Assembly: GCA_025558095.1 (NCBI GenBank)
Contig: JAIVFI010000039.1
Coordinates: 248,001 to 312,000 of the forward strand
Length of the DNA: 64,000 bases
Direction of reading: 5' to 3'
Source of the DNA: Hyaloraphidium curvatum
Taxonomy: Eukaryota; Monoblepharomycota; Hyaloraphidiomycetes; Hyaloraphidiales; Hyaloraphidiaceae
Of this stretch, positions 30,312 to 42,146 are shown one piece after another. Under the pieces are notes generated by a model. It did no database searches. It saw only the letters and a program-made list of their open reading frames with translations, and had not been told where the DNA came from. The translations under genes and the position numbers were made by a program. Within the stretch, counting starts at the first letter, position 1. Every line of letters starts with the position of its first letter.

Positions 30312-31475
30312 CCGGTGCGGGGCGGGTGCCCCACGGAAAGCGCTTTTGCACGGTATACTACGTCGCACAATGTATTGATGAATGTAGTTGAAGATGTCTC
30401 TGGCACCTTGGCACGAGTTCCGCTGCTCCGAGGCCTGCGCGGCCTGCCGGAGGATCGACCGCGTCGGTACTGCCTTGCGCGGGTATGCTGGGGCTGGACC
30501 ACCCATCGGCGGCCATTTCTCGCCGCCAAAACCGGTCGATTGACTCAACTTCCACCCGCAGAGCTATCTTTGGGATTGCGCGATCTGGCCGACCGCCCCG
30601 ACGACGAAGGCCCGCGGGGGAGGCCTGGAACAGCACGCCCAACCCATCGCGGCCGTCCGCCGGGTCCTGCATGTACTAGTGAGATTCTGATTGCCCGAAA
30701 GCATTTTAGGCCTGATTTTGGCGTGCCATGCAACGAGGACCGCTCCGTCGGCCTGGGAAGGGGGACGGGAAATCAGTCAATCAACATCGAACGATGCGGC
30801 ACCAGCCCGCCAGGCAAGAAATCGGATCGCGTCCGGGCGAGAAAGCTGGCCACGTGGGAGTCGGAGTATTCGGGGCCGGTCTTATGGGGCGGATGCCATC
30901 CGCTCTCCGGTGCCCCGAGAAGGCCGCACTAGGGGCAACGGGGTCCGGGGCGCTTCGCCGCTTCGGCCCGCTGCCATGGCGTCCAACCAGGGCAATTCCA
31001 TTTGCAGAAATTGCGCGAGGCCTTGGAACGTGCACAAACGCCGGGTTCTGGGCTCTCTTGTTTGGCGCCGCCGGGAAGGTTCTGCGGGAAAGCGGGGGTC
31101 AGCCACCCGGTGACGCGGCCGGGATCTATAGGGAGCGAGAAGAGTCCCCCCAAACGCTGCCATTTCTGCACATAGGGCGCCGGGCGACCCGGATACTGTT
31201 CTGATCCGGCTTCGGCAACGTTTCCGGGTGTCATTGGCCGCCGGATTCTGTTCTCGTGGGCTCCGACGTGAACGTTCTTGACGGAACTCTAGGGGGGGAC
31301 TGTTCCATGGAATGGTCCCTTCCCGGTTTCGACGCCCGGACTTCGGGCGCATTCCGCCAGAAAGTCTCACCAGAGCGAAGCATATCTGCCGGAGGACTCC
31401 ACCCCGCCGGCAGAGCTGCGTTCGCGGGTGTGCCACGGCCGACGCTGCGCGCCCGGCCGCTGCGGGAGCCGCTTG
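30312..31475. other. Long stretch without a supportable gene
   Basis: Several open frames overlap here but none has conserved motifs or good splice logic. A TATA-like word (CTATAGGG, near 31,129) and G/C-rich runs suggest upstream regulatory sequence for the zinc-finger gene, but I cannot assign a function. Confidence 0.4.
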
Positions 31476-33030
31476 ATGCCCGGGGACGCTCACGAGCCCC
31501 AACGCCCGCCCGCCGTCTCGCCGCCGCCGCCGCTGCCGCCATTGTCGCCGCCCGCCGCGCCAGCCGCGGCCCCTCCGCCCGCCCCGCCCGCCATGGCCGC
31601 CGACGTCGCCCGCGCGCGCGGCCCGCCGATCCCCGCCCCGCGCGGCCGTGCTGCCACGCTGCACCGCGTGCTGCGGCCCGCCGACGATGCTCCGGGCCGC
31701 CTGCGATCGCCGACGCGGTCGCCGGTGTCGGGCTCGGGCGATGAGTCGTCCGGCACCCCGCCCACCGACCCCGACCGCAAGAGGCCCGCACGTGCGGTCG
31801 CACGGCAGCGGAACATGTCGGTATCGTCCGAGGACGACGATCAGGCCGCAGAGAGCGGGCACAACGACGACGGGGACAAGCCCTACGTGTGCACGACCTG
31901 CAACTACACGGTGGGCCCCCCAATCCGCCCCATCCGCCCGTTTCAGTGCTCTGACAAACGTCTACGATACGCAGTTTACGAGAAAGCACGACCGCGATCG
32001 CCATGTGCGCAGGCACGAAGGCTCCAACCCGTACACGTGTCCGGATTGTGGGGAGGTACGTTGGGGGCGGCCTGATGGCTCGTTGCGCGACCCAAACTCA
32101 CATACCGCCGCTTTCTCCTCCCTTCTTATCTCACAGGGATTCTACCGCTCCGACACGCTCGCACGGCACCAACGCTCCGATCGGGGGCGTCTCTCCTGCC
32201 AGCTGCGCCGGCAGATGAACGGCCTCCAGCCAGGCCAGGCCGCCGTCCCTTCGCGCAACTCCTTGCCATCGGGGAGCCCGAGACAGCAGCACATTCCGCC
32301 GACCCAGCGCTCGCCCGGACAGCCCGCACCCCTGACCCCCGCGAGCTGGGAGCAGCACCCCGAGGTGCCGTACATGGACGTGCAGCGGTACCCTTCGGCC
32401 CCCGAGTATCGGCCCGCACCACCTTTGTCTGCTGCCTCGGACGCTCCCCGCGTCCCATACCCGTCCTCGGGCTATTGGGCAGGCGGCTACTACGTTGCCA
32501 TGGACGATCCCATGTGGCGTTCGGGCTACGAGTACGGCCTCAGCCGCGCACGCGACTCGTTCTCTCAGGCCTCGCCTCCGGCCCACAGCCCGCCTCAACA
32601 AGCCGCATCTACTCAAGGATACCATCAGCGACAGCCTTCCAGCCACCAGATCGCACAGTCGCCCCAAGCCCAACACGCACCGCAGCTCCCGGCCGTGCAG
32701 AGAAACGTCTCCTCCGGCACGTTCCGGACGGATGTGGGCTCATACCCGACCCCGGACAGCATCGGAGAATGGCGGCCTCCGAGCGAGCGTCCGGGCCAAT
32801 CGTGGTACGACCAGACGTCGTCCTACCGCCCGCCGTACGACCTCTCGCGGCAGTACGATCCGGCGCGGTTCCCCTTCCCGAACCCGGAGCCAAGCACCAC
32901 CTATCCCCCGCAGTATTATTCGGGAGGGTACTATCCTGCCCCGCCGCCGCCGCCGGCTTCGGCAGACCCCGAGAACGGAAATCGGCTGCCCCCGGTCAGG
33001 GACTTGATGGAACGCAGCACACAAGGTTAG
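31476..33030 (+). CDS. C2H2 zinc-finger protein with long disordered tail, 469 aa
   Basis: A probable transcription factor. Exons 31476-31910, 31975-32055 and 32137-33030 sum to 1410 nt. Finger 1 is created by splicing: CTTCNYT joined to FTRKHDRDRHVRRH gives a perfect C-x2-C-x12-H-x3-H. Finger 2, also split by an intron, reads CPDCGE joined to GFYRSDTLARHQRSD; its second His is missing. The N-terminal 145 residues are Pro/Ala-rich with an SSEDDD acidic patch. The C-terminal 290 residues are rich in Pro, Gln, Ser and Tyr, as in activation domains. The upstream ATG at 31476 is favoured, but 31593 is also possible. Confidence 0.82.
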
Positions 33031-33298
33031 GAAGCTTGGGCATGGGTGCGGGGCAGCCGCCTGGAGTTGGAGTCTTGGAATTGGACACTCGGAATTGGAC
33101 ACTTGCCTGTAAATATTCTTCAATGGAGTTCCTTCTTCACGTGCTGTACTGAACGCACGGACGGTCCGCCTTCTCATGAAAATGAGCGAAAGAGTTTAGA
33201 CAATCATTCCCCGACAGCGCGCAAGCGCGGGAAACTTTATTGATGCAACAAAGAAAGAATGGGTCGTCAATCAGCAACGCCCCGGTTGGACATGACCC

Positions 33299-35896
33299 TC
33301 AGGCCGAGTCGTCCTTGGCGTCGGTCTCGTCGGGGACCTTCTGCGCAGCCTCCTCCTTCTCCACGGGACTGGCCTTCTTCTCGCCCTCGCGCTTCTTGCG
33401 CAGGTGCTCCTCCAGCACCGTCACGGCCTCGGTAACCTTGAGCTTGAGCTCCTCGGGGGTCTCGAGCAGGTGGAGCAGCTCGGTGTTGTCCATCTCGAGC
33501 AGCATGCCCGTGACCTTGCCAGCGTAGTTGCCGGTCTGCGCCGCAATCTGCGGGAACCTGGAAGCGACATTGGTCAAAACCGACTCCGTTGATGAACCCC
33601 GGAAAGGCACGAGACGTACAGAGCTTCGCCGAGGGTCCTCTTCTGCTCAGCAGGCGGCATGCTGGCCAGGATGCCGGCGGTGAGCTGGGGCCTGGCGGCA
33701 GGAGCGCCGGCGGGAGCACCGCCCGGCGCGGGAGCGCCACCGGGAGCGGGGGCATTCCTGGCCTGCGGGGTGTACTTGTACCCGGCGCGGGCCACGGCCG
33801 GCGGGCGAGCGCCTTGCGGGGGCATGGCGACTCCACCGGGAGCCATGGACATGCCAGGCTGCGCGGGGAGACCGTTGGGGCCGACCATCGGGGCACCGGG
33901 GCGCTGACCGGGGATCGGCGCGGGACCGCCAACCATGCCGGGCTGGCCAGGCATAGGAGCCATCATCCCGGGCATGCCCGGCTGGCCAGGCATCATGCCC
34001 TGAGGGCCAGGCATCCCGGCCATGGGGCCAGCCGGAGCACCGGGGCGGGCACCAGTGACACCAGGCTGGCCAGGCATCACCTGACCCTGCGGAACCGGCC
34101 CACCCATGGGCGCCGGTCCGCCGGGGCCCTGCTGACGGGGCTGGCGAGGCGGCCTGGGCATCCCCTGCATCGGAGGCCCACCGGGCATTCCCGCGTAAGG
34201 CTGCCCAGGCATCATCGGGCCGCCGGGGTAGCCCTGCGGGCCGCCCGCAGCGCCAGGCTGGCCGGGCTGGGGAACCCATGCGCGAGGCCGAGCCATCATC
34301 TGCTGAGGGAAGAAGACGTTGGGCCTCGGGCCGCCGGGGAAGCCGTACATGGGGGCTCCGGGGTACATCATGCCGGGCATGGGACCCTGGGGCATGCCCT
34401 GCGACAGCAAGCGGTGTCAGTTTGGGCAAGCTTTGGCAACTCGCGGCAACCGACCTGCATTCCCATCGGCATTCCGGGCATTCCGGGCATGACCATGGCC
34501 CTGGCGCGGAGCTGGGCCTCGAGCTGCGCCTTGCGGACCTCCTTGCGCTGGGCGAGCGCGACGTACACGGGCTTGCCCCCGATCATCTTGCCGTTCATCT
34601 CGCTCACGGCCTTGGTCGCCTCGTCGGGGCTCGAGAAGCACACGAAGCCGAAGCCCTTGGAAACGTTGGTCTTCTCGTCCCGCATGATCTTGGCCGAGGT
34701 GATGGTGCCGAAAGCAGCAAACTCGGTACGCAGCTTCTCGTCGTCGACGCCGTCGTCGAGGTTCTTGACGTACAGGTTGACGCCCTGGTACTTGTTGAGC
34801 TTCTCCTCGCGCATGGCCTGGTACTGCCTCTTGAGCTCGTCCTCGCGCTCCGACTTCTTCTGCGCGCGCGAGACAAAGATCTTCTTGCCAGCGATCTCCT
34901 TGTCGTTCATCTCCTCGACGGCCTTCTGGGCCGCCTCGTGCCCCTCGAAGTTGACGAAGCCAAAGCCGCGCGACCTGCCCTCGGCGTCCTTCTGCACGAT
35001 GAGGCTCGTGATGGTGCCGAAAGGCTCGAAGAGCTTCCTCAGCTCCTCGTCGTCAACGCTCTCGTCCAGGTTCTTGACGAAAACGTTCGTGAACTTGGCC
35101 TTCAGCTCGTTGATGTTGGCGAGCCGCTCGCGCTTGGGCACGTGGAAGCCGACGTAGACCTTGCGGTCGTTCAGCAGCATACCGTTGACGTGCTTGATGG
35201 CGTTCTCGGCGGCCTCCTGAGTCTCGTAGTGGACGAAACCGTACCCCTTGGAGACGCCGTCCTCCATGGCGACCTTGCACGACAGGATGTTGCCGAAGGC
35301 CGTGAAGGTGTCGTGGAGCGCCTTGTTGTCGATCGAGGGGTCCAGGTTCTTGATGAAGATGTTGCCTTGCCCCGACTTGCGGAGCGACGGGTCACGCTGC
35401 GACCACATGATGCGGATCGGGCGGTCCTTCATCGAGGTGTAGTTGAGCTGCTCCAGCGCGCGCTGGCCTAAAGCAAGGACGAAAATAAGCCACACTATCG
35501 CAGACGCCGTCGCCAAGAGACGCTCACAATCAGCGACGTTGTGGAAGTTGACGTAGGCGTAGCCGAGGGAGCGACGGGTAACGGCGTCCCTGCAGACACG
35601 AATGCTCGCAACGGGGCCGACCATGTTGAACAGCTCGAAGAGCTGGGCTTCGGTGACCGACGGGTCGAGCTCGCCGACGTAGAGCGAGGCATTCTGTCCG
35701 GGCGGCGGAGCGTTGATGCTCGAGGCCGGGGCAGCGGCGGCAGCATCCTTGGCGACGGCAGGCTGTGGACTCTCGTTAGCACAAGGACCAGCGACGGAGC
35801 AGCGCGCATGCGAACCTCGGGGGACCCGTTCGCAACGCCGTTGGCGACGGCGGCGGCAGGGGGCGAGCCCGGCTGAGTTGCAGCTGCAGCAGACAT
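33299..35896 (-). CDS. PAB1: Poly(A)-binding protein, 788 aa
   Basis: It binds mRNA poly(A) tails and translation factors. Five exons: 35816-35896, 35528-35762, 34455-35467, 33620-34398, 33299-33557 (2367 nt). Four RRMs follow in order, starting [20 protein letters not shown] (RRM1), [17 protein letters not shown] (RRM2), [17 protein letters not shown] (RRM3) and [17 protein letters not shown] (RRM4). A 260-residue Met/Pro/Gly-rich linker comes next. The MLLE domain is split by an intron: LGEALF joined to [21 protein letters not shown] 30-residue charged Lys/Glu tail ([20 protein letters not shown]) follows it. Intron lengths are 53-62 bp. Confidence 0.97.
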
Positions 35897-36814
35897 GGTT
35901 TCAGATGTGTCTCCTTGCGAAATGTCGGTTCTCGTTGGGTTTGTGGTTATGGTGCCTCGCTCCAAAAGCTAGGCACGCAATGAACTTCGAGTCGAAAATG
36001 CTCCGGAGTGTTGGCTTTGCGGAAGGCAAGTAGCCCTAGGCTCTCCTTCAATCAACGTGGGTTTTGTGCTGGAAAGGTGAAAGCAGTCAGTACCGAGCTA
36101 CCGAACAGGTTTACGAGCAACCGTGGCCGGATCATCGTCCCGGGAACCGCACTTCACATCTCCCATATGCCGCTATTCACCTTTAACGCCGAACAAGCTC
36201 CTTTTGTCGCTGCAAGGTCCTCTGAACGAAGATCTGGCCGCTGTTTCAGAGAAAAAACGAAAACGGTATACTGGTCGGGAGAGGACAACAGGAAATGAGC
36301 CGATGCCGAACAAAAAACCCAAAGAAAGAGCTCCGCCGGAGGAACGCCCGTCCAGCGGTCGCGGCGTCCGGTGGGGCCGCCCGCGCAGTGCCAGCGTGGC
36401 AACGCAAGCGCCGACCCTCGCCCCCGGCATGCCCTCGTCCACCACAGCGGTGCGGCAGTGATCATCGGCCCAAGTCCCATCGAAGAGGCGCCACGGCTCC
36501 AGCGGGGCGCCGTCAGGAAAGGGGAACCGCCGGTGCCTTTCCCACTCCGCCCTTCCCCGGGAACGATGCTCACCGGTCCCGTGCTTTGCGCGCTGTCGGG
36601 GAGAAAGATGATGTCTAAAGCAAATGTTTTTTTGGATTTGAAAGAGCGAGGAACTGGTGTTCCTGCTCCGACCCGGCCTGCCGATGAGAGAAAAGAAACG
36701 GGCTGCCGCCGCCCGCGCCCCTAGACCTCCCGATCACGAAATCGCAACCCTGCGAAGGAGACGAAGAAACTGATGTATTCGGTGGATTCGACACATATTC
36801 GGATGATAAGAGCC
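35897..36814. other. Intergenic, includes PABP upstream region
   Basis: The first ~250 bp lie upstream of the PABP start and presumably hold its promoter and 5' leader. Several short plus-strand frames exist at 36,120-36,720, but their products lack any recognisable features and I do not call them. Confidence 0.4.
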
Positions 36815-37676
36815 TCAGAACTTCTCGACAAAGGGGCGCAATTCAATTTCCCACGTCCACGCCGACCTGTCCTGCTTGTGGAGCTAGCGAAGCGACAGTC
36901 AGTTCGCTCTCTGACATCCAAACATGCAGCGCCCAGAGCAGCAACGACTCACGTGCCAGTAGGTGGCAGCGATCGAGTCGGGCTTGAGCATGCGGTCCTG
37001 TGCGTCGTTGCCGATGCCTCCGTCAATTATCGAGTGCACAACATGAATGCCTTTCGGAGAGAGCTCTCTCGCCATCGACTGGGCTAGTCCACGAAGCGCA
37101 AACTTGCCCTGGATGTCACGACGGGTTGTCAGTCAGAAAGGCGTCGCTGGAGCAACTTTGGTCCCACCATGGCGAAAGAAGAGGAATTCGGATAGCCCTT
37201 TACCGAAGCACTGGCACCGGTCAGAATGATTGTGCCACGTCCCTTCGGTAGCATCCGTATCGCAGCTTGCTGCGTAACCAAGAATCCGCCTGGGGAGCGC
37301 CGTTGGTATGCATTGCTGGCAACTGGGCACCCGCCGTACCGTAAGCCGACACCATCAAGGCCTTCTGCACAGCGATTGGATCGAGCTCTTCAATAGGGCC
37401 CCTCACGCGGCCAGATGCGTTGTAGCACACGAGGTCCGGAGAGCCAAGATCCCGTTCGACGTCGGCAACGAGCTTCTTCACGGCCTCGACGTCTGTTGCG
37501 TCGGCCGCGTAGGCCTTTGCTCCAGTCTCGTTCACGAGAGATTGCAGCTTGTCGACGTTGCGGGCAGCAACGGCCACGCGCATGCCGTTCTGCGCACAGA
37601 GCCGCGCCAGAGAGGCGGAGAGTCCGGGGCCCGTTCCGACGATGAGAGCGACCTCTCCGGCCGCGGGGGATGCCAT
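36815..37676 (-). CDS. Short-chain dehydrogenase/reductase, 227 aa
   Basis: An NAD(P)-dependent oxidoreductase with a Rossmann fold. Exons 37340-37676, 37168-37289, 36953-37108 and 36815-36883 sum to 684 nt. The coenzyme site is atypical: VALIVGTGPGLSASLARLCA in place of TGxxxGIG. NASG follows at the NNAG position, then GRGTIILTGASASVKG (catalytic Ser strand). The usual YxxxK is not present; the equivalent region reads SSFAM joined by splicing to GKFALRGLAQSMARELSPKG, keeping the Lys. The C-terminus ends in WTWEIELRPFVEKF. This matches the subgroup of SDRs lacking the catalytic Tyr, so the substrate cannot be named. Confidence 0.88.
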
Positions 37677-37994
37677 TCTCTGTAGATAGATAGAAGCTGC
37701 TAACTTGGATAGCTTGTATCGAGCTCGCCTCTTGATGATTCCGGGGGGGGAGACAGTTTCGCGAGCAGTTTCCCCTTGACGCAATTTGACGTGACTACTG
37801 ACATATTCGGGGGCCCCAGCAGACCAGCTCCACAAACCCAGACCGGTACGACATGGTTCGCACAGTCGACACATGTCAGCACTTAGCCGGTTGGCGGGCG
37901 ATGTATAGCAAACGGGCAAAGCTACATGGGTGCATATGCAATAACAACTGCGTCCAACTCACAACTCCCTGATCGCGGCGTCCGGCACCGTCCG
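37677..37994. other. Intergenic, 318 bp
   Basis: This lies upstream of the SDR gene and downstream of the peptide-transporter stop. No gene is seen; the C-rich minus-strand run near 37,740 may be promoter sequence for the SDR. Confidence 0.4.
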
Positions 37995-40502
37995 TCAGTT
38001 GGTGCGCGAGAGCGTAATCGCCTTCTGCGTCTCGAAGTACTCGTTCTCCTCGACCTCTTTGCGGCGCGACAGGGTGTCGGCCTTGATCTGCTCGTCGCCC
38101 TGGTGGTAAGGGCGGTCCTCACGGTAGACGTAGTAGCGGGCGATGATCGTTTGTCCTATGGCCGCGGCGAACGCGATGCCGGCAATCATCCTGTTCGAGA
38201 GGGGGCGAGATCAGCAAATGGTGGGGGGCGGCGCATACTCCAGCCCACCATGTGTACTGGGTCATGGAGAGGACCTTGCCCGCGCCGGGCGCGGTGATCA
38301 TGGGCTCCAGCGAGTCCCAGAGCACGGCATCGAGCAGGTTGGCGATGGCCGAGGTGAGCAGCCACAGCGCGGCGGCCGAGGCCTTCATCTTGCTGCCGAC
38401 CTGCTCGTACGTGAAGTTGAGGCCCGAAATCGAGAAGAGAACTTCTCCGATCGTCATCACGAAGTACGGGATCCACTGCCACTGGAAGGGCCACGGGATA
38501 TTCAGCAGACAACGCGGCTGCAAGCAGCGGTTTGTCCCACCATGATGCTGACGTTGGGGTTGCGGCAGATCTCGTAGCCGTCGTAGTCGTAAGGCAGACA
38601 GTTCGACTCGATCCAGTCTGCAAGCCACCATCAGCGGCATCTCGCCGGCAAGACTCGAGCCTACTCACACTGCAGGCCGTTGGACACGCAGAAGGCGGCG
38701 CCGGCAAAGAACATGCCGACCGCCATGCGGTAGACGAGCGGGAACTTGGTCCTCTTTTCGATCTGGGGGTAGATGAACTGCGTGAACACGGGGACGAGAG
38801 CCAGGATGAGGAGGGGGTTCTGTTTGCCGGGCGCTGTCAGCGCGGTCATCTGGTACTGCATGCCAGCCACAACTCGCCATGATTGCCGCCGCCATCTCGT
38901 CATTGAACGCGCCGAGGGGCTGCATCTGCATGCCCTGGTTGGCCCTGGTGCGCTGCGTTTAGCACAATGTGAAGGTTCCCCGGTGCAGCCGCGGCCCACC
39001 AGAGAACGTAGTTCTGGTCGAAAGCCATCCAGAAAGCCGGGCAAAGGGCGAGCGGAGGGAAAAGGTACAGCGTGTCCATGGTCTCGTCGGCCATCTCCTC
39101 GCCCGCGACGTCGTCGGCGATGGCGCAGAAGTGGCGGTACTTGGACAGCTCCTCCTTGGACTTGCCCCAGCGGCGGGAGAGGGAGACGAACGAAATCTTC
39201 ATGACAACCCAAGGGACGAAGGTGCCGAGGGGCGGGACGACGCGGTAAACGCGGTCGCCGATCCAGAAGAGGGTAAGCTGCAGAGGATCGAAATCAGCAG
39301 AAGACCTCGATGGGACTCAAGCATGCTCACCGCGATGCCGAAAACCATGGCGCAGGTGCCAAAGGCCCAGGTGTAGCAAGTGTCGACGCCGCCGCAGCTA
39401 AGCTGCCTGATCGCGGGGATGACGAAGCCTGCCACGAGACTGCCGATGTTGATTGACATGTAGAACTGTGCCGATCATGGGGACGTGAGCAAAGTCGGCA
39501 GGGAACGACGGGAAAGCGCTCACGTAGTTATAGAACTGGTTCAGGAGCACCTTCTGCTCCGGCAAGAACTGGTCACCGCCGTGCGAAGACACGCAGGGCT
39601 TGATGGCGCCGGCGCCGAGCTGGAATCCCAAGAGCCCAGTCAGTAAGGCTCTCAATCTCACTAGACCCCGCCTGGATACCCACAGCGATCAGCATGAGGC
39701 CAGTGACGGCCATTCCCGAGCTCATGATGGTCGGGGAGGCCGAGACGGCCATGAGGATGATGCCGGCGAGGTACACGAATGAACCGATCAGGATGGTCTT
39801 GAACTTGGTCAGGAACGAGTCGGAAATGGCCGCTCCGACGAGCGGGAAGAAGTACGAGAACATGGTGAAGATGTACACCATGGTGCCGCCGAACGCAAGG
39901 CCCATGTTCAGGTAGATCCCGAGGAAGTTCTTGAGGAGGGGCTTCACGCCGTAATAGGTGAAGCGCTCGCCCGCCTCGTTGGGGACTGCGGGACGGAAAG
40001 ACCTCAGCAACCCATCCCCGTGCCACAGGCAAGGCCAGCGACCCACCGATGTACCACACGGCAGCCGGCATCCTGTCCGGGTGCTCGCGCAGCTTCGCGT
40101 CCAGCTTGGCGTTCCACTCGATCTCCTTCATCTTGAGCTCGCGCTCCTTCTCGCTCATCCCCGCGAAGAGGTCCTCCGCCATGCCGTCGGCCTGTTTCCG
40201 GGGCCATCGGGCGCGCGGAGCGCCGGGAAAAGGGGCAGGGAAAACGGGGATTCGCTTCAGGGCCCCGGTTCCCCACAACCGTCCTCGTCACCCACGGCGC
40301 TCTTATCCACCGGGTAATCGGTTTTATCTTCCCGGGTCCCCGCTCTCGTGGCCGGCTCCGCGCTCGTAGCTGCCTCCTTGGCCTCGACCACCGCGTCCGC
40401 AGTGTTGGAAGTCGAAGAGGAGGAAAGGGGCATCCGCACGGCCTCGGGAGCGCCGTTCAGCGGCTCCAGCGGCACCGCGTTGGTGGCGTCCGGCGTGGAC
40501 AT
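37995..40502 (-). CDS. PTR/POT-family proton-coupled peptide transporter
   Basis: It imports di/tripeptides at the plasma membrane with protons. At least nine short introns are needed. The ATG at 40502 begins MSTPDATNAVPLEP. Core signatures in order: EAGERFTYYGVKPLL (ExxERFxYYG), FPLVGAAISDSFLTKFKTI (POT signature), QLGAGAIKPCVSSHGGDQF, FYMSINIGSLVAGF, CYTWAFGTCAMVFGIAV, then QWQWIPYFVMTIGEVLFSIS (FQ...PY...GE) and a C-terminal basic tail ending TQKAITLSRTN. About twelve membrane helices are expected. The intron before QLGAG appears to use a non-GT donor (ATCCAG/GCGGGG). Exon edges in the 38,640-39,470 part are approximate. Confidence 0.9.
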
Positions 40503-41149
40503 GTTGCCGGGACGCGGATGGGAACGGGCAGCAGCTTCCGGGACCTCGTTTCCGAACTCCTGAAGATTGTGGAGGTGGGGGCCCTGATCTCGAGCCGTCA
40601 GGCGGAGCAGCCCCTAGGCCGCGGCCGCCCGCTCGATCCGATCGGCGCAGCTTGACCGGTCGCCGCATTATGCAATGCGATGCGCTGGAGAAGTTGCCGG
40701 CAAGGATGCTCTGATGTGCTTATGTGCCGAAAGTCGTTCGCGGGGGACGAGGGTCCAAGTCCCCCATCCTTTCGAAAGCCCCGACGCCGACGGAGAGATG
40801 TGACCGGTTGCAATCTAGATCCTATCGTACAGCCGCTACAATGCATTCGTGTCTATCGCCTTCCCTTCGCCCGGCCCCAGGCCGTCCAAGGTCGTCGTAC
40901 GTATCTGCACAAGCCAATGCCGCGTGCCCAAGATGACAAAGTTCTCCGGCCGCCATGGATGCTCCACGCCCGCATCGCAGCGGGCCGTCTCCCTGTACAA
41001 GCCTGTCCATTATACCACATCCGTGATCGAGTAGTGTGGAAGAGCGGAATCGTTGGTTCGTTGTGTGCGCGGATGCGCATCGAGCAAGAGTCTGGTGAAG
41101 AGTCCGCGCCGCGAGGGCAATCGCGGCGGTCGCTCGCAAGAGGAATGCG
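40503..41149. other. Intergenic
   Basis: Upstream region of the peptide transporter and downstream region of the next minus-strand gene. Open frames here have no conserved features and no RNA gene is evident. Confidence 0.45.
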
Positions 41150-42146
41150 TCAGCACATGGCCAGCGCGCTGGCGCGGTGCTCCGCAAAGGAGGCCCCGTC
41201 GAGGTCGTCCCGGGCGTCGACGTAGGTCGGCGACCCGGCCATGTCCGAGCACGGGTCAAAGTACGGGCCGAAGCCGCATTCGGCGGCCGGGCTGAGGGCG
41301 TGCTCGGGCGCGGGCACGAAGCTCGGCGAGATGGGCGGGCTGGGGTAGCCGGCGGCGCATTCGGGCTGCTGCAGGTGCAGCGGCCTCGGCCTGCCGTACG
41401 AGACGGTGCCATCGGCGTCGGGGGTCGCGCGCTTCATCTCTTGCCGGTAGCGGATGAGCTCGATGACGTCGTCGCGGGTGAGGTCCGACATGGGCATCGA
41501 CGAGCGGTCGTAGCTGGCCGGCGGGTACGTGTAGCGCACCTGGATGGGGGGCGGCCGGGGTGCGGGGCGGATCGAGGGATGCGATGCGAAGCAGCAGCGG
41601 GTCGCAGAGGGCGGGCAGAGGGGGATGCGGGGGTCAGAAGCGGCGCAGGGGGGTGAGGCGCACCCGACGCACCTGCACGACCTCGAAGAACCTGACCGAC
41701 CTGGCCGACTTGTCGGAGCCGGAGGACGCCAGCGACGACACCGAGGCCTCGCGCGAGACCTGGCGCAGCACGGCCACGCGGCTTGCGGCAGCCTCGTCCG
41801 GCGACTCGCGGGGGCGTTCGGGGGCGGCGGGCGCGGGCAGCAGCGCGGCGGCGGGTGCGGCGGCGGGGCCGGCGGGGAGCGCCGACGGCGGCGGCGACGG
41901 GTAGCGGCCGGCGAGCGGCGGGGGCGTCGGCGGCGGCACCTGCGGCGAGGCGCTGCCCCAGCGGGTGGGCGCGGGCGGCCGCGGCGGCGGCGCGCCCCGC
42001 GCGGCCGCGAACAGCGGGGCGGCGGCGGCCTCGGCCGCGCGCTGCGCAGCGGAGCGCCCCCGCGCGTCGCCCGACGGCGCGCCGAACGGGGGGCCGTCCG
42101 CGAAAAAGACGGGCGCCGCGAGAAAGTCAAATGCCGCGGCGGCCAT
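41150..42146 (-). CDS. Candidate PP1-binding regulatory protein, 287 aa
   Basis: Exons 41673-42146 and 41150-41539 (864 nt), joined by a GT-AG intron of 133 bp. The N-terminal ~120 residues are Ala/Pro-rich. Around the splice junction the sequence reads KSARSVRFFEVVQ joined to VRYTYPPASYDRSSMPMS. RSVRF fits the R-x-V-x-F docking motif for protein phosphatase 1, and the following Y-T-Y...YDRS resembles the segment after RVxF in some fungal regulators. A short helical section DLTRDDVIELIRYRQEMKR follows, then a Pro/Ala-rich end. The role is inferred from motifs only. The ATG at 42146 is used; the sequence upstream lacks another start. Confidence 0.65.

Noticed and set aside
29100-30548. A 482-codon minus-strand open frame
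   Set aside because: It mirrors the Pro-rich plus-strand gene; its residues are Arg/Gly/Ala runs without any ordered segment.
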